A DNA stretch of 64,000 bases from Oryzobacter faecalis (GCF_046764005.1 NZ_JBKOFW010000003.1:248001-312000); one strand, 5' to 3'. Shown: positions 9,743 to 18,465, counted from the stretch's first letter. The notes: a model not told the origin generated them from the letters alone. Translations and numbers: made by a program.

Positions 9743-9970
9743 CTATTCGGCGGGCCGGGTCACCTGCTCTTCCGTGGGATCCCGACCCATCACGCGCCTG
9801 AAGGTCCTGTACTCGTCTCGCTGCTCATCCGAGATTCGGCACTCGGGGTCTGAGCACCATCCAGAGTTCTCGGGGACGAACCATCGGCTTCGATCACGAC
9901 GCGGAAACGGCCGTCCGAGCCTTCGCGGCCAGACGTGTGGCACCTCGCAGTCGGCACCAATACGGGGCAT
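9743..9970 (-). CDS. Hypothetical island protein
   Basis: A 75-residue open frame from the ATG at 9970. The C-terminal part, containing SGWCSDPECRISDEQRDEYR and a charged tail, looks protein-like, whereas the N-terminal part is arginine-rich. A second frame on the same strand (9790-9996) is also open and has a plausible N-terminus with a cysteine, so the real gene may be a frameshifted fusion of both. I do not recognise a family. Lower GC than the chromosomal genes and its place behind int/xis are typical of element cargo. Confidence 0.3.
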   Translation of the reverse strand: MPRIGADCEVPHVWPRRLGRPFPRRDRSRWFVPENSGWCSDPECRISDEQRDEYRTFRRVMGRDPTEEQVTRPAE

Positions 9971-10142
9971 GGGTGCTCGCCGTCGCGATAGATCACGAGC
10001 AGGACGTTACGCGCGCGACGCGCGACCTTTCACTGACATGCCGCACTCCGCATAACGGGCGTCGGATGCGTTCCGGAAGGAGTGACACACCCACTGCATC
10101 CCGGTCGGGCTGAGTCGTTGTGACGATTGGGCAGAGGGGAAG

Positions 10143-10304
10143 TCAGCGCTCGGTAGTGCGGAGAACCAGGACGGTGCCGTCGTCGAGGAGCTTGAGCCGG
10201 CGGGCCTCGCCACCGGCTTGCTTGAGAGCCTCAGCCCACACCAGCGGGTCGGGTCGGCGGGACACCACGGGAGTCGAAGCGGAGCGGTGGGAGCGGGAAG
10301 TCAC
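10143..10304 (-). CDS. Small conserved-looking hypothetical protein of the element
   Basis: A 53-residue protein from a GTG at 10304, with the protein-like sequence RRPDPLVWAEALKQAGGEAR followed by RLKLLDDGTVLVLRTTER. Short proteins of this pattern occur in actinobacterial genomic islands and near mobile elements (from memory, not verified); no function is known. It would end 162 bp before the next upstream gene's repeat cluster and is read in the same direction as the zinc-ribbon gene at 10495-11001. Confidence 0.5.
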   Translation of the reverse strand: MTSRSHRSASTPVVSRRPDPLVWAEALKQAGGEARRLKLLDDGTVLVLRTTER

Positions 10305-10466
10305 GTGCTGAGGATCCCACGGGGCGTCTGCCCTCAGCAGGAGGGTCTCTGCCGAGGCGAGGCAGGTCGGCTCTGCTTCGTTCTACCACTGCGGTTACGG
10401 CGAGGGGCGAAGTCTCTCGACCCCAGCAACGGCGCAGGTCAGGTGGGAGGGACGGGGCCAGACGGA

Positions 10467-10484
10467 GAGTCGTTGTGACGACTC
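10467..10484. repeat. 18-bp palindrome containing the TCGTTGTGACG motif
   Basis: The sequence GAGTCGTTGTGACGACTC has 7-base complementary arms around TGTG. Its core TCGTTGTGACG recurs at 10114-10124 (direct) and 11085-11095 (inverted), so three copies bracket the two small element genes. They may be operator sites or ends of a short mobile unit. Confidence 0.5.
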
Positions 10485-10494
10485 GGGGGTTGGG

Positions 10495-11001
10495 TCATCG
10501 AACGCGTCGGTTGAAGGCGAGGATCAGAGCGGACATGGCCGGGAGCAGCTCGGAGACGTCGCGGTCGTAGATGCGGCCTTGGTCCAGACGGTCGGCCAGG
10601 GTGGTGAGTAACTCGGACCAGTGTTTGGCGGAGGTGGGGGACACGACGACGGGGACGGTCTCGGTCTTGGTGATTTCACGGATGACTTCGACGGGTCGGT
10701 CGACGACCTCGATGGCGACCAGGCCGGACTCGGCGGCGCGGCGTTGTTCCCAGGCGCGGTGCCGGCACGCGGGGGAGCACCACCTTGGCATCCGCCCGAC
10801 TCGAGCGACCTTGATGCTGGTGCCGCACCAGCCGCAGGTGACGGTGCCGCGGTCCTTGGGGACCCGGTTCGCGATGCGCTCCAGTCGGGCGGCTTCCCGG
10901 CGTTCGTCGCGCAGCTTGATGAGGCGGGCTTGGCCGGCCTTCGCATGTCGGCGTTCGAGGTCCTTCAGTTGCATTCTCGGCTGGATCCAGTGCCCGGTCA
11001 T
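10495..11001 (-). CDS. Hypothetical zinc-ribbon protein of the element
   Basis: A 168-residue protein. A basic, probably helical N-terminus (about 10-45, MQLKDLERRHAKAGQ and on) is followed by a CxxC...CxxxC zinc-ribbon-like block (CGWCGTS ... MPRWCSPACRHRAWEQRRA, about 56-90) and a C-terminal part rich in helices (KHWSELLTTLADRLDQGRIY). It is read from the ATG at 11001, which has a good ribosome-binding site (AGGGAGG) 8 bases upstream. Such proteins are found in actinobacterial accessory regions; the function is not known, though the ribbon suggests nucleic-acid binding. It lies between copies of the TCGTTGTGACG motif. Confidence 0.65.
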   Translation of the reverse strand: MTGHWIQPRMQLKDLERRHAKAGQARLIKLRDERREAARLERIANRVPKDRGTVTCGWCGTSIKVARVGRMPRWCSPACRHRAWEQRRAAESGLVAIEVVDRPVEVIREITKTETVPVVVSPTSAKHWSELLTTLADRLDQGRIYDRDVSELLPAMSALILAFNRRVR

Positions 11002-11306
11002 CGCTGGCGCCTCCCTAACGTTTCTCCTCTCCCAAGGCGCAGCCGGAGTCGTTCAGGGTCAGGTCAGAGCCCGCAGAACAGATGCGTCACAACGAAACAT
11101 CCAACCCGAGATGCATGAGGTGTGTGCTGGTCTGGTGATGCGTCAATCATCGGGCGCCTAGGCAGCCATGAAGCGCGCCGGGTGGGCAGAGCGGTGTCGC
11201 GGCGCAGTGTCAGGCTGCTCGTCGGACGTAGTCGCGATGGACCGGATGATTGGCCCTCGTGCTATCAGGTGTGAATCGCGACAGCAGCTAGCGCCGCGTT
11301 GAAAGC
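11002..11306. other. 305-bp stretch without a recognisable gene
   Basis: Between the zinc-ribbon gene start and the 3' end of the lacI gene. It contains one inverted copy of the TCGTTGTGACG motif (11085-11095). I see no credible coding sequence, and it may hold the join between mobile-element genes and the nucleoside-uptake cluster. Confidence 0.5.
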
Positions 11307-12374
11307 TCATCCCCCCGTGGAGGCGCCCACTTGCAACAGCGGCGCGAGGGTGTTGCGGCGCACAGCGCCGTCGTGCTTCGCCATCCGAGCCAAGAGGAAG
11401 GTCACGGCGTCGGCCGCGATGGCGGCGACAGGTTGGACGACTGTGGTGAGCGTGGGCCAGTAGACGTCGGCGAGCTCGCCGCCGTCGAAGCCGGTGACCA
11501 AGGTGTCGCGCGGGACGTCGAACCCCTTCTCGCGCAGTCGTGAGATCAGGCCCACCGCGATCTGGTCGGAGCTCGCGACGACCGCGTCGGCGAGCGGTCC
11601 GGCGGCGAGGATCGCGTCGGCGGCCGCGGCACCCGCCGCGATGCTGAACTCGCTGCGGAACGAGGAGGTGATCGTCATCTCGTGGTCGGCCGCGAGCTGC
11701 TGGACTGCAGCCCACCGCTCGACGCCGTTGGAGCTCGCGTCGTCGGTGCCGGCGTACGCGATCGTCGAGACGCCCCGCTCGGCGAGGTGCTCGACGACGA
11801 GCCCGAGGCCGACGAGGTTGTCGACGCCCACGAAGTCGGCGAGTGGCTTGTCGGTGGCCCGGTCCACCTGGACGACGGCGATGTCGCCGCCGAGGGAGCG
11901 CATCGAGGTGGCGGTCTTGCGACGGTCGGAGGGGATGAGGATGACGCCGTCGACCCGGCGGTCGCGCAGCACCTGCAGGCGCCGCGTCTCCTCCTCGACG
12001 AAGCCGTGCGAGTCGGCGAGCAGCAGCTCGTAGCCGGCGCGGTTCAGCTCCTCCTCGACGGCGTCGACGAGCCTGGCGTAGAAGGGGATCCCGATGACGG
12101 GGACGACCATGCCCACGAGCCGGCTCGACCCGTCGCGGAGCGCGCGGGCCATGGGGTTGACCCGGTAGCCCATCTCCTCGGCGATCTCGCGGACGCGCAC
12201 GATCATCTCCTGTGAGACCCGCGGCTTGCCGGCGAGGGCTCGTGAAGCGGTCGCGATCGAGACCCCGGCCCGCGCGGCGACGTCGGTCAGGGTGACTGGC
12301 GAGGTGATGGCGGCTCCGTTCGGTCGACGGGCCAACCCTATTGCGTCGAGCCCCTGCGGGTGTATGGTGCGCAA
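11307..12374 (-). CDS. LacI family transcriptional regulator of the nucleoside cluster
   Basis: A LacI/GalR repressor (355 residues from the ATG at 12374). The helix-turn-helix VTLTDVAARAGVSIATASRAL lies near residues 27-47, followed by a full ligand-binding domain (LVGMVVPVIGIPFYARLVDA ... QPVAAIAADAVTFLLARM). The N-terminal 25 residues are unusual for the family; a TTG at 12332 is an alternative start giving a more typical length. It is divergent from the truncated substrate-binding gene and nucleoside ABC transporter, and an 18-bp palindrome between them is the likely operator, so it probably controls this uptake cluster and perhaps itself. Confidence 0.87.
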   Translation of the reverse strand: MRTIHPQGLDAIGLARRPNGAAITSPVTLTDVAARAGVSIATASRALAGKPRVSQEMIVRVREIAEEMGYRVNPMARALRDGSSRLVGMVVPVIGIPFYARLVDAVEEELNRAGYELLLADSHGFVEEETRRLQVLRDRRVDGVILIPSDRRKTATSMRSLGGDIAVVQVDRATDKPLADFVGVDNLVGLGLVVEHLAERGVSTIAYAGTDDASSNGVERWAAVQQLAADHEMTITSSFRSEFSIAAGAAAADAILAAGPLADAVVASSDQIAVGLISRLREKGFDVPRDTLVTGFDGGELADVYWPTLTTVVQPVAAIAADAVTFLLARMAKHDGAVRRNTLAPLLQVGASTGG

Positions 12375-12377
12375 AAC

Positions 12378-13049
12378 ATGCGTAAACCATTACGCACACT
12401 TTACGCAAAGGAGTGCACCTTCCTCGCGGGCTACGCGGCCGCTGCGTACTCGAAGTCGGGAGTCGTCGGGACCTTCGGCGGCGCCCAGATCCCGCCGGTC
12501 ACCCTGTTCATGGACGGCTTCGTCGACGGCGTCGACTACTTCAACCAGGCGACCGGGAAGTCCGTCAAGGCCGTCGGCTGGAACAAGGCGTCGCAGACCG
12601 GGGTCTTTACCGGAGGCTTCGAGGCCGGCGTCGAGGCCAAGACCGCGGCCCAGTCGCTCCTCGACCAGGACGCCGACGTCCTCCTTCCGGTCGGTGGGCC
12701 CATCTACCAGTCCGCCGCCGAGGCGATCCGCGACAAGGGTGGCGACACCGCCCTCATCGGGGTCGACGCCGACGTCTACGAGACCGACGCCTCGGTCAAG
12801 GACCTGCTCCTCACCTCAGTCGTCAAGGGCGTCGACGCCGCGGTCGAGGACGTCGTCACCGACACCGCCGCAGGGAAGTTCACCAACGCTCCCTACGTCG
12901 GGACGCTCGAGAACAAGGGCGTGGGCATCGCGCCGTTCCACGACTTCGCCTCGAAGGTCCCCGCCGACCTGCATCAGCAGCTCGACGACATCGTCGCCAA
13001 GATCGTCGCCGGCGACCTCACGGTCACCTCGCAGTCGACGCCCAAGTGA
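12378..13049 (+). pseudogene. Truncated BMP-family nucleoside-binding protein gene
   Basis: The open frame encodes the C-terminal two-thirds of a BMP/Med-type substrate-binding protein (FLAGYAAAAYSKSGVVGTFG, then VTLFMDGFVDGVDYFNQ, ... VKGVDAAVEDVV), but signal peptide, lipobox and roughly the first 130-160 residues of the family are absent. Conserved family sequence starts abruptly right after the ribosome-binding site AAAGGAG (12405-12411), so a deletion seems to have joined the leader region to mid-gene. The frame can be opened from the ATG at 12378, which overlaps the operator, but the product would be cytoplasmic and useless for uptake. Downstream ATPase and permease genes are intact. 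An assembly artefact cannot be excluded. Confidence 0.75.
12379..12396. promoter_or_regulatory. LacI-type operator, TGCGTAA-N4-TTACGCA
   Basis: An 18-bp perfect palindrome with 7-base arms and a 4-base centre lies between the divergent lacI gene and the nucleoside ABC cluster. Partial copies flank it (TGCGCAAAA at 12368 and TTTACGCAAA at 12400), so several repressor dimers could bind. A ribosome-binding site AAAGGAG (12405-12411) follows, oriented to the transporter genes. Confidence 0.7.
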
Positions 13050-13054
13050 CCTCC

Positions 13055-13086
13055 GGGTGCCGGCCGGGCTTGCCCGGCCGGCACCC
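13055..13086 (+). terminator. Intercistronic hairpin between binding-protein remnant and ATPase gene
   Basis: Bases 13055-13069 and 13072-13086 form a perfect 15-bp GC-rich stem. It begins 6 bases after the stop codon of the binding-protein remnant and 40 bases before the ATPase start. Such hairpins usually act as partial terminators or mRNA stabilisers that raise binding-protein expression over the membrane components. Confidence 0.6.
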
Positions 13087-13125
13087 ACCTTCATCACCCC
13101 TCCGCACACCACGAGGTGTCGTGCC

Positions 13126-14679
13126 ATGAAGCTCGAACTGCGGGGCATCACCAAGCGATTCGGTGCCCTCGTCGCCAACGACCACATCGACCTGACCGTC
13201 CAGCCCGGCGAGATCCACTGCCTCCTCGGGGAGAACGGCGCCGGCAAGTCGACCCTGATGAACGTCCTCTACGGCCTCCATGCCGCCGACGAGGGTGAGG
13301 TCCTCCTCGACGACGTCGCCCAGCACTTCGACGGCCCCGGCGACGCCATGGCCGCCGGCATCGGGATGGTGCACCAGCACTTCATGCTCATCCCCGTCTT
13401 CACCGTGGCCGAGAACGTCGTCCTCGGCCACGAGGTCACCGGTCTCGGCGGGCGCCTGGACCTGTCCGACGCACGTCGGCGGGTCCGTGAGCTGAGCGAC
13501 CGGTTCGGGTTCGACCTCGACCCCGACGCGCGCGTCGAGGACCTCCCGGTCGGCGTGCAGCAGCGGGTGGAGATCGTCAAGGCGCTCTCCCACGACGCCC
13601 GCGTCCTCGTCTTCGACGAGCCGACGGCCGTGCTCACGCCCCAGGAGACCGACGAGCTCATGGGCATCATGCGCGAGCTGAGGGCGAACGGCACCGCCAT
13701 CGTGTTCATCACGCACAAGCTGCGCGAGGTCCGCGAAGTCGCCGACCGGATCACCGTCGTCCGCCTTGGGAAGGTCGTGGGGGAGGCCGAGCCCACCGCG
13801 TCGAACGCCGAGCTCGCCGCCCTCATGGTCGGCCGGGCCGTCGAGCTCACCGTCCGCAAGGGAACGCCGCGGCTGACCGACGACAGCCTGGAGGTCGAGG
13901 GTCTCACGGTCGTCGACGCGCGCGGCCACCTCGTGGTTCGCGACGTCTCGTTCCGAGTTCGCGGCGGCGAGGTCCTCGCCATCGCGGGGGTCCAGGGCAA
14001 CGGTCAGACCGAGCTGGTGGAGGCCCTCCTCGGCCTCCTCCCGCCGGCGGCCGGGACGGTGCTCCTCGACGGGAGGTCGCTGCGCGGCCTGGGCGTGCGC
14101 CGCATCCTCGACGCCGGGGTGGGCTTCGTCCCCGAGGACCGCAAGGAGGACGGGCTGGTCGGGGAGTTCTCGATCGCCGAGAACCTCATGCTCGACCGTT
14201 CGTTCGGCGCCCCGTTCGTGCGCCGCGGCAGCGTCCAGCGTTCTGCCCTGCGGGAGTTCGCAGCGGAGAAGTCCCGCGAGTTCGACGTCCGCTCCCAGGG
14301 GATCGACACCCCCGTTGCCCGGCTCTCCGGCGGGAACCAGCAGAAGGTCGTGCTCGCGCGCGAGCTGAGCCGCGAGCTGCGGCTCTTCGTCGCCGCACAG
14401 CCCACGCGCGGGATCGACGTGGGCTCCATCGAGTTCATCCACCAGCGCATCGTCGAGACCCGCGACGCCGGCGTGCCCGTGGTCGTCGTGTCCACCGAGC
14501 TCGACGAGGTCGTCGCCCTCGCCGACCGCATCGCCGTGATGTACCGCGGACGCATCGTCGGGATCGTCCCCGCCGACACCCCCTGCGACGTCCTCGGACT
14601 CATGATGGCCGGCGAGCCGCCGGAGACCCACCTCGCCGTGGCCACCGTGCCGTCCGACGCCGAAGGGGCGATCGCATGA
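13126..14679 (+). CDS. Nucleoside ABC transporter ATP-binding protein (double ATPase)
   Basis: A 517-residue fused ATPase of the sugar/nucleoside (RbsA/YufO) type. Domain 1 has Walker A GENGAGKST near residues 34-42, the signature in LPVGVQQRVEIVKAL and Walker B LVFDEPTAVLT. Domain 2 (from about 255) has degenerate Walker A GVQGNGQTE, the signature LSGGNQQKVVLARELS and AAQPTRGIDVGS. Such proteins pair with two permeases and a BMP-type lipoprotein to import purine or pyrimidine nucleosides. It overlaps the first permease gene by 4 bp. Its cognate binding protein just upstream is truncated, so the importer may be non-functional or borrow another binding protein. Confidence 0.9.
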   Translation: MKLELRGITKRFGALVANDHIDLTVQPGEIHCLLGENGAGKSTLMNVLYGLHAADEGEVLLDDVAQHFDGPGDAMAAGIGMVHQHFMLIPVFTVAENVVLGHEVTGLGGRLDLSDARRRVRELSDRFGFDLDPDARVEDLPVGVQQRVEIVKALSHDARVLVFDEPTAVLTPQETDELMGIMRELRANGTAIVFITHKLREVREVADRITVVRLGKVVGEAEPTASNAELAALMVGRAVELTVRKGTPRLTDDSLEVEGLTVVDARGHLVVRDVSFRVRGGEVLAIAGVQGNGQTELVEALLGLLPPAAGTVLLDGRSLRGLGVRRILDAGVGFVPEDRKEDGLVGEFSIAENLMLDRSFGAPFVRRGSVQRSALREFAAEKSREFDVRSQGIDTPVARLSGGNQQKVVLARELSRELRLFVAAQPTRGIDVGSIEFIHQRIVETRDAGVPVVVVSTELDEVVALADRIAVMYRGRIVGIVPADTPCDVLGLMMAGEPPETHLAVATVPSDAEGAIA

Positions 14680-15914
14680 GCGACACGACACCGCGCACTG
14701 ACACCGGTGACCGCGCCCGCAGGATCCTCACCGAAATCGTCAGTGGCTCCGCGATGATCTCCGTCCTGGCCGTGGTCCTCGCCATGGCCGCCGGTGGTGT
14801 CCTCATCGCCCTGACCGACGTCGAGGTGAAAGCCGCACTGCCGCAGGTGTTCACCGCGCCCGGGCCCGTGTTCGGGGCTGCGTGGGACGCCGTTGCCGGG
14901 GCCTACACCTCGCTGTTCCAGGGGGCGGTCTTCAACCCCCGTCGCGACGGCCTGCTCCAGCAGGTCAAGCCGCTGACCGAGACGCTGACCTTCGCCACGC
15001 CGCTCATCGCCGCGGGGCTCGGTGTGGCGCTCGCTTTCCGTGTCGGCCTGTTCAACATCGGGGGGCGCGGCCAGATGCTCGTCGCCGCGGCGTGCGCGGG
15101 CTGGGTGGGGTTCTCGCTCGACCTGCCCGTCGGCGTGCACCTCGTCGCCGCGGTGGCTGCCGGGGTCGTCGGCGGTGCGCTCTGGGGCGGGGTGGCGGGG
15201 GTGCTCAAAGCCCGGACCGGTGCCCACGAGGTGATCGTCACGATCATGCTCAACTACGTCGCGTTCTACCTCGTGTCGTACCTGCTGCGGACCCCGGTCC
15301 TCCAGGCGCCGGGCTCGAGCAACCCCAAGACGCCCCCGATCGCGGAGTCCGCGGTCCTGCCGCTCCTGCTCGGCGAGCGCTTCAACCTCACGCTCGGTTT
15401 CGTCCTCGTCATCGTCGCAACCGTGTTCGCGTGGTGGCTGCTGGACCGGTCCGCCCTCGGCTTCCGTTTCAAGGCGGTCGGCATCAACCCCGAGGCGGCC
15501 CGGGTCGCGGGCATCGACGTCAAGGGCGTGCACGTCACGGCCCTGCTGCTCGCCGGTGGGCTCGTCGGGCTGGCCGGGGTCACCCAGGTCCTCGGCCCCG
15601 CTCAGGCGGGCTTCACCTCGGGCATCGACGCGGGGATCGGCTTCGACGCGATCACCGTCGCGCTGCTGGGCCGCTCGCGCCCGTGGGGCGTGTTCGCCGC
15701 GGGCATCCTCTTCGGGGCGTTCAAGGCCGGCGGCTTCCTCATGCAGGCCGCCGAGGGTGTCCCCGTCGACATCGTCCTCGTCGTGCAGTCCCTCATCGTG
15801 CTGTTCATCGCGGCGCCGCCGCTGGTGCGTGCCATCTTCCGCCTTCCCGATCCCGCGGCCCGACGCGTGACGGCCGCCGTCCCCACGACCCCCGAGGCGG
15901 TGAGCGCGCGATGA
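14676..15914 (+). CDS. Nucleoside ABC transporter permease 1
   Basis: A 412-residue inner-membrane permease of the branched-chain/BPD-transporter-2 family, with about ten hydrophobic segments and conserved regions FRVGLFNIGGRGQMLVAAA and GVLKARTGAHEVIVTIMLNY (cytoplasmic ATPase-coupling loop), FKAVGINPEAARVAGIDVK and GLAGVTQVLG. This matches YufP/NupP-type components. The start ATG overlaps the ATPase stop codon (ATGA), and the stop is followed immediately by the second permease, so all are translated from one transcript. Confidence 0.9.
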   Translation: MSDTTPRTDTGDRARRILTEIVSGSAMISVLAVVLAMAAGGVLIALTDVEVKAALPQVFTAPGPVFGAAWDAVAGAYTSLFQGAVFNPRRDGLLQQVKPLTETLTFATPLIAAGLGVALAFRVGLFNIGGRGQMLVAAACAGWVGFSLDLPVGVHLVAAVAAGVVGGALWGGVAGVLKARTGAHEVIVTIMLNYVAFYLVSYLLRTPVLQAPGSSNPKTPPIAESAVLPLLLGERFNLTLGFVLVIVATVFAWWLLDRSALGFRFKAVGINPEAARVAGIDVKGVHVTALLLAGGLVGLAGVTQVLGPAQAGFTSGIDAGIGFDAITVALLGRSRPWGVFAAGILFGAFKAGGFLMQAAEGVPVDIVLVVQSLIVLFIAAPPLVRAIFRLPDPAARRVTAAVPTTPEAVSAR

Positions 15915-17197
15915 CCGCGACGACGACCTCCATCCCGACCACGTCCGTCGCCGAGACCACCACCGTGCGCGTCGGCAGCCGGCGGGCCCCGATCGCCTTC
16001 GCGGTCGCGGCGGCGGCCGCCATCCTGCTGTTCGTCGTGTTCGGTCGTACGGGTGACACGACGTTCCGACTGTCGGCACCCACGGATCTCGTGCAGCTCC
16101 CTCCGCTCGTCGTGCCGGCCCGGACCACGACCGCACTGCTCACGGCGGCGCTCGTCGCCCTGGCGGTGTTCGCGGTGTGGCGCACCGCCTCCGGGCGTCG
16201 CGTGAGCCTTTGGGCCGGTGCCGGCTTCAGCGCCGTGTTCCTCGCGGCGTTCCTCACCTGGGCCGCCGCGGGGCACACGCTGCCGGTTCTGGGGCTGCTC
16301 ATCGGCACCGTCGGCATCTCGACGCCTCTCGTCTTCGGCGCGCTCGGCGGCGTGATCTCCGAACGCGTCGGCGTCATCAACGTCGCGATCGAGGGCCAGC
16401 TCCTCGGCGGCGCCCTGGTGTCGGCGGTCGTCGCGTCGGTGACCGGGTCTCCCGTCGCCGGGGTGCTCGGGGCGGTCGCGGCGGGGGTCCTCGTCTCGCT
16501 GCTCCTCGCCGTCTTCGCGATCACCTACTGGGTCGACCAGGTGATCGTCGGGGTGGTGCTCAACGTCCTCGTCGTCGGCCTGACGTCGTTCCTCTACTCG
16601 ACGGTCCTCACCGAGGACGCCGCGACCCTCAACGCGCCGCCGAGGTTCCGGGCCGTCGAGATCCCGGGGCTGTCGCAGATCCCTCTCATCGGTCCGACGT
16701 TCTTCCGGCAGACGGTGATCGTGTACGCGGCCTACGTCGCGGTCGCCGCCGTCTACCTCGGGCTCTTCCACACCCGGTGGGGCCTGCGCCTGCGGGCGGT
16801 CGGCGAGCACCCTCAGGCGGCCGACACCGTGGGGATCCGGGTGGGCCGCACGAGGTTCCGCGCGGTGGCCGTGGCGGGAGCCGTCGCCGGGTTCGGAGGT
16901 GCCTACTTCACCCTGGGTGCCGTCGGGTCCTTCCAGCAGGAGATGACGGCAGGCATGGGCTACATCGCCCTCGCCGCCGTGATCTTCGGCCGCTGGGACC
17001 CCGTTCGGGCCACGCTCGCCGCCCTGCTCTTCGGGTTCGCGACGAACCTCCAGTACGTGCTCAGCGTCATCGGCTCGCCGGTGCCCAGCGAGCTCATGCT
17101 CATGCTCCCCTACGTCGTCACCATCGTGGCCGTGGCCGGCCTCGTCGGCCGGGTCCGCGGGCCGGCGGCCTCGGGCCTGCCGTACGCCAGCCGATGA
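15911..17197 (+). CDS. Nucleoside ABC transporter permease 2
   Basis: A 428-residue permease, partner of the preceding one (YufQ/NupQ type). About ten membrane segments are seen after a 30-residue Thr-rich N-terminal tail, with conserved ISERVGVINVAIEGQLLGGA, YWVDQVIVGVVLNVLVVGL, LRLRAVGEHPQAADTVGIRV and GAVGSFQQEMTAGMGYIALA. The ATG at 15911 overlaps the previous stop codon by 4 bp; the in-frame codons upstream lie inside the previous gene. It overlaps the ribokinase gene by 4 bp. Confidence 0.9.
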   Translation: MTATTTSIPTTSVAETTTVRVGSRRAPIAFAVAAAAAILLFVVFGRTGDTTFRLSAPTDLVQLPPLVVPARTTTALLTAALVALAVFAVWRTASGRRVSLWAGAGFSAVFLAAFLTWAAAGHTLPVLGLLIGTVGISTPLVFGALGGVISERVGVINVAIEGQLLGGALVSAVVASVTGSPVAGVLGAVAAGVLVSLLLAVFAITYWVDQVIVGVVLNVLVVGLTSFLYSTVLTEDAATLNAPPRFRAVEIPGLSQIPLIGPTFFRQTVIVYAAYVAVAAVYLGLFHTRWGLRLRAVGEHPQAADTVGIRVGRTRFRAVAVAGAVAGFGGAYFTLGAVGSFQQEMTAGMGYIALAAVIFGRWDPVRATLAALLFGFATNLQYVLSVIGSPVPSELMLMLPYVVTIVAVAGLVGRVRGPAASGLPYASR

Positions 17198-18174
17198 CGG
17201 GGCCGATCGTTCCAGCCGAGTCGTCCGGGCTGGCCGCCCTCTCGGGTTCCGGGGTCGGGCGTCCCGGCGGCACCATCGCCGTCGTCGGGAGCGCGAAGCT
17301 CGACCTGGTCATACGCCAGGAACGCCTGCCTCGCCCGGGGGAGACCGTACTCGGCCGGACCTTCGACCGGGTGCCGGGTGGAAAGGGCCTCAACCAGGCG
17401 GTGGCCGCGGCCCGGGCCGGAGGGCGGGTCGCCTTCCTCGGGCGCGTCGGCGACGACGCCGAGGGACGGCAGCTGGCGCAGACCCTTCGCCCCGAGAGCG
17501 TGGACACCCACCGGCTCATCACCGACCCCACGCGCGGTACCGGCATCGCCCAGGTGTCGGTGCTCGACGGCGGCGAGAACGCGATCGTCGTCGCCGCCGG
17601 GGCCAACGCATCCTCCGACTGGTCCCCGGACGACGAGGCACTCCTCACGACGGCCGCCGCCGTCGTCGCCCAGCTCGAGCGACCGGTACCCCTCGTGCGG
17701 CGGGCGTTCGAGGCAGCCCGGGCCCTCGGGGTATTCACGGTGCTGACCCCGGCCCCGGTCAGCGCCGACGCCCTCGCGCTGCTGCCGCTCGTCGACCTCC
17801 TGCTCCTCAACGAGCACGAGGCCAGAGCCCTTGCGGCGCAGGAGGACCCACTCGCTGCAGCTCGCTCCCTCAGCCCGGGGCGCATCGTCATCCTCACGAG
17901 AGGGAGCGCCTCCACCCTCGTCGCCCACGAGGGTGCCCTCGTGCACGACGAACCGGCCCGCCCAGCCGCGGCCGTCGACACCACCGGCGCGGGCGACTGC
18001 TTCGCCGGCACCCTCGTGGCGCGCCTCGCCTCCGGCGATTCCTTCAAAGCCGCGATCGGTGCGGCCACCGTGGCGGCCTCCCTGTCGGTGGCCCGACCCG
18101 GCGCGGCGGCCTCGATGCCCACGTGGGTGGAGATCGAGGCGAATCTCGGTGGGAATGAAGCGTTCACCGGTTGA
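17194..18174 (+). CDS. rbsK: Ribokinase / PfkB-family sugar kinase
   Basis: A 326-residue PfkB kinase. The N-terminal signature is GGKGLNQAVAAARAGGRVAFLG and the C-terminal ATP/anion-hole signature is DTTGAGDCFAGTLVARLASG with catalytic Asp in GAGD. It closely follows ribokinases (phosphorylating ribose at C5), fitting salvage of ribose released from imported nucleosides; a nucleoside kinase role is the alternative. A 30-residue N-terminal extension precedes the usual start GTIAVVGSAKLDLV. The ATG at 17194 overlaps the permease stop codon. No nucleoside hydrolase is seen next to it. Confidence 0.85.
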   Translation: MTGPIVPAESSGLAALSGSGVGRPGGTIAVVGSAKLDLVIRQERLPRPGETVLGRTFDRVPGGKGLNQAVAAARAGGRVAFLGRVGDDAEGRQLAQTLRPESVDTHRLITDPTRGTGIAQVSVLDGGENAIVVAAGANASSDWSPDDEALLTTAAAVVAQLERPVPLVRRAFEAARALGVFTVLTPAPVSADALALLPLVDLLLLNEHEARALAAQEDPLAAARSLSPGRIVILTRGSASTLVAHEGALVHDEPARPAAAVDTTGAGDCFAGTLVARLASGDSFKAAIGAATVAASLSVARPGAAASMPTWVEIEANLGGNEAFTG

Positions 18175-18234
18175 TCAATCAGCGTCGCGTTCACCGGCTC
18201 AGATGCGGGAGTGGGCGTTCTACCCGCCCCGGTG

Positions 18235-18465
18235 CTACGGACGCTCCTTCCAGTGGGCGCGGGCTGCGTGCGGTAGTTCATTGTTGTGGGCGAGGTGCTC
18301 GTCGAGGGCGGCAGCCGCCAGGTCCGGGTCTGCCTTGCGGAAGTCGTCGACAAGGATCTGGTGCGCCTCGCGCCGCCGGTCGTGCTCGCGAGTGTCCGGA
18401 TCCAACAGGCCGAACCCGATGCGGATGTAGCGTTCGCCGACTCGCCGCAGCAGAGAGAGTGGCAT
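18235..18465 (-). pseudogene. Remnant of a GntR-family (FCD domain) regulator
   Basis: Reverse-strand codons from about 18465 to the TAG at 18235 read like the last helices of an FCD-domain GntR regulator (VGERYIRIGFGLLDPD..., HQILVDDFRKADPDLAAAAL, then DEHLAHNNE). The DNA-binding domain and most of the FCD domain are missing. Sequence upstream (18463-18549) is the flank of the degenerate attachment site, so the gene seems to have been cut by integration or deletion. Short length and lack of a start region make it a pseudogene rather than a gene. Confidence 0.45.

Noticed and set aside
14004..16136. 710-codon reverse open frame opposite the nucleoside transporter
   Set aside because: Compositionally biased shadow; the plus strand encodes the ATPase and permease.
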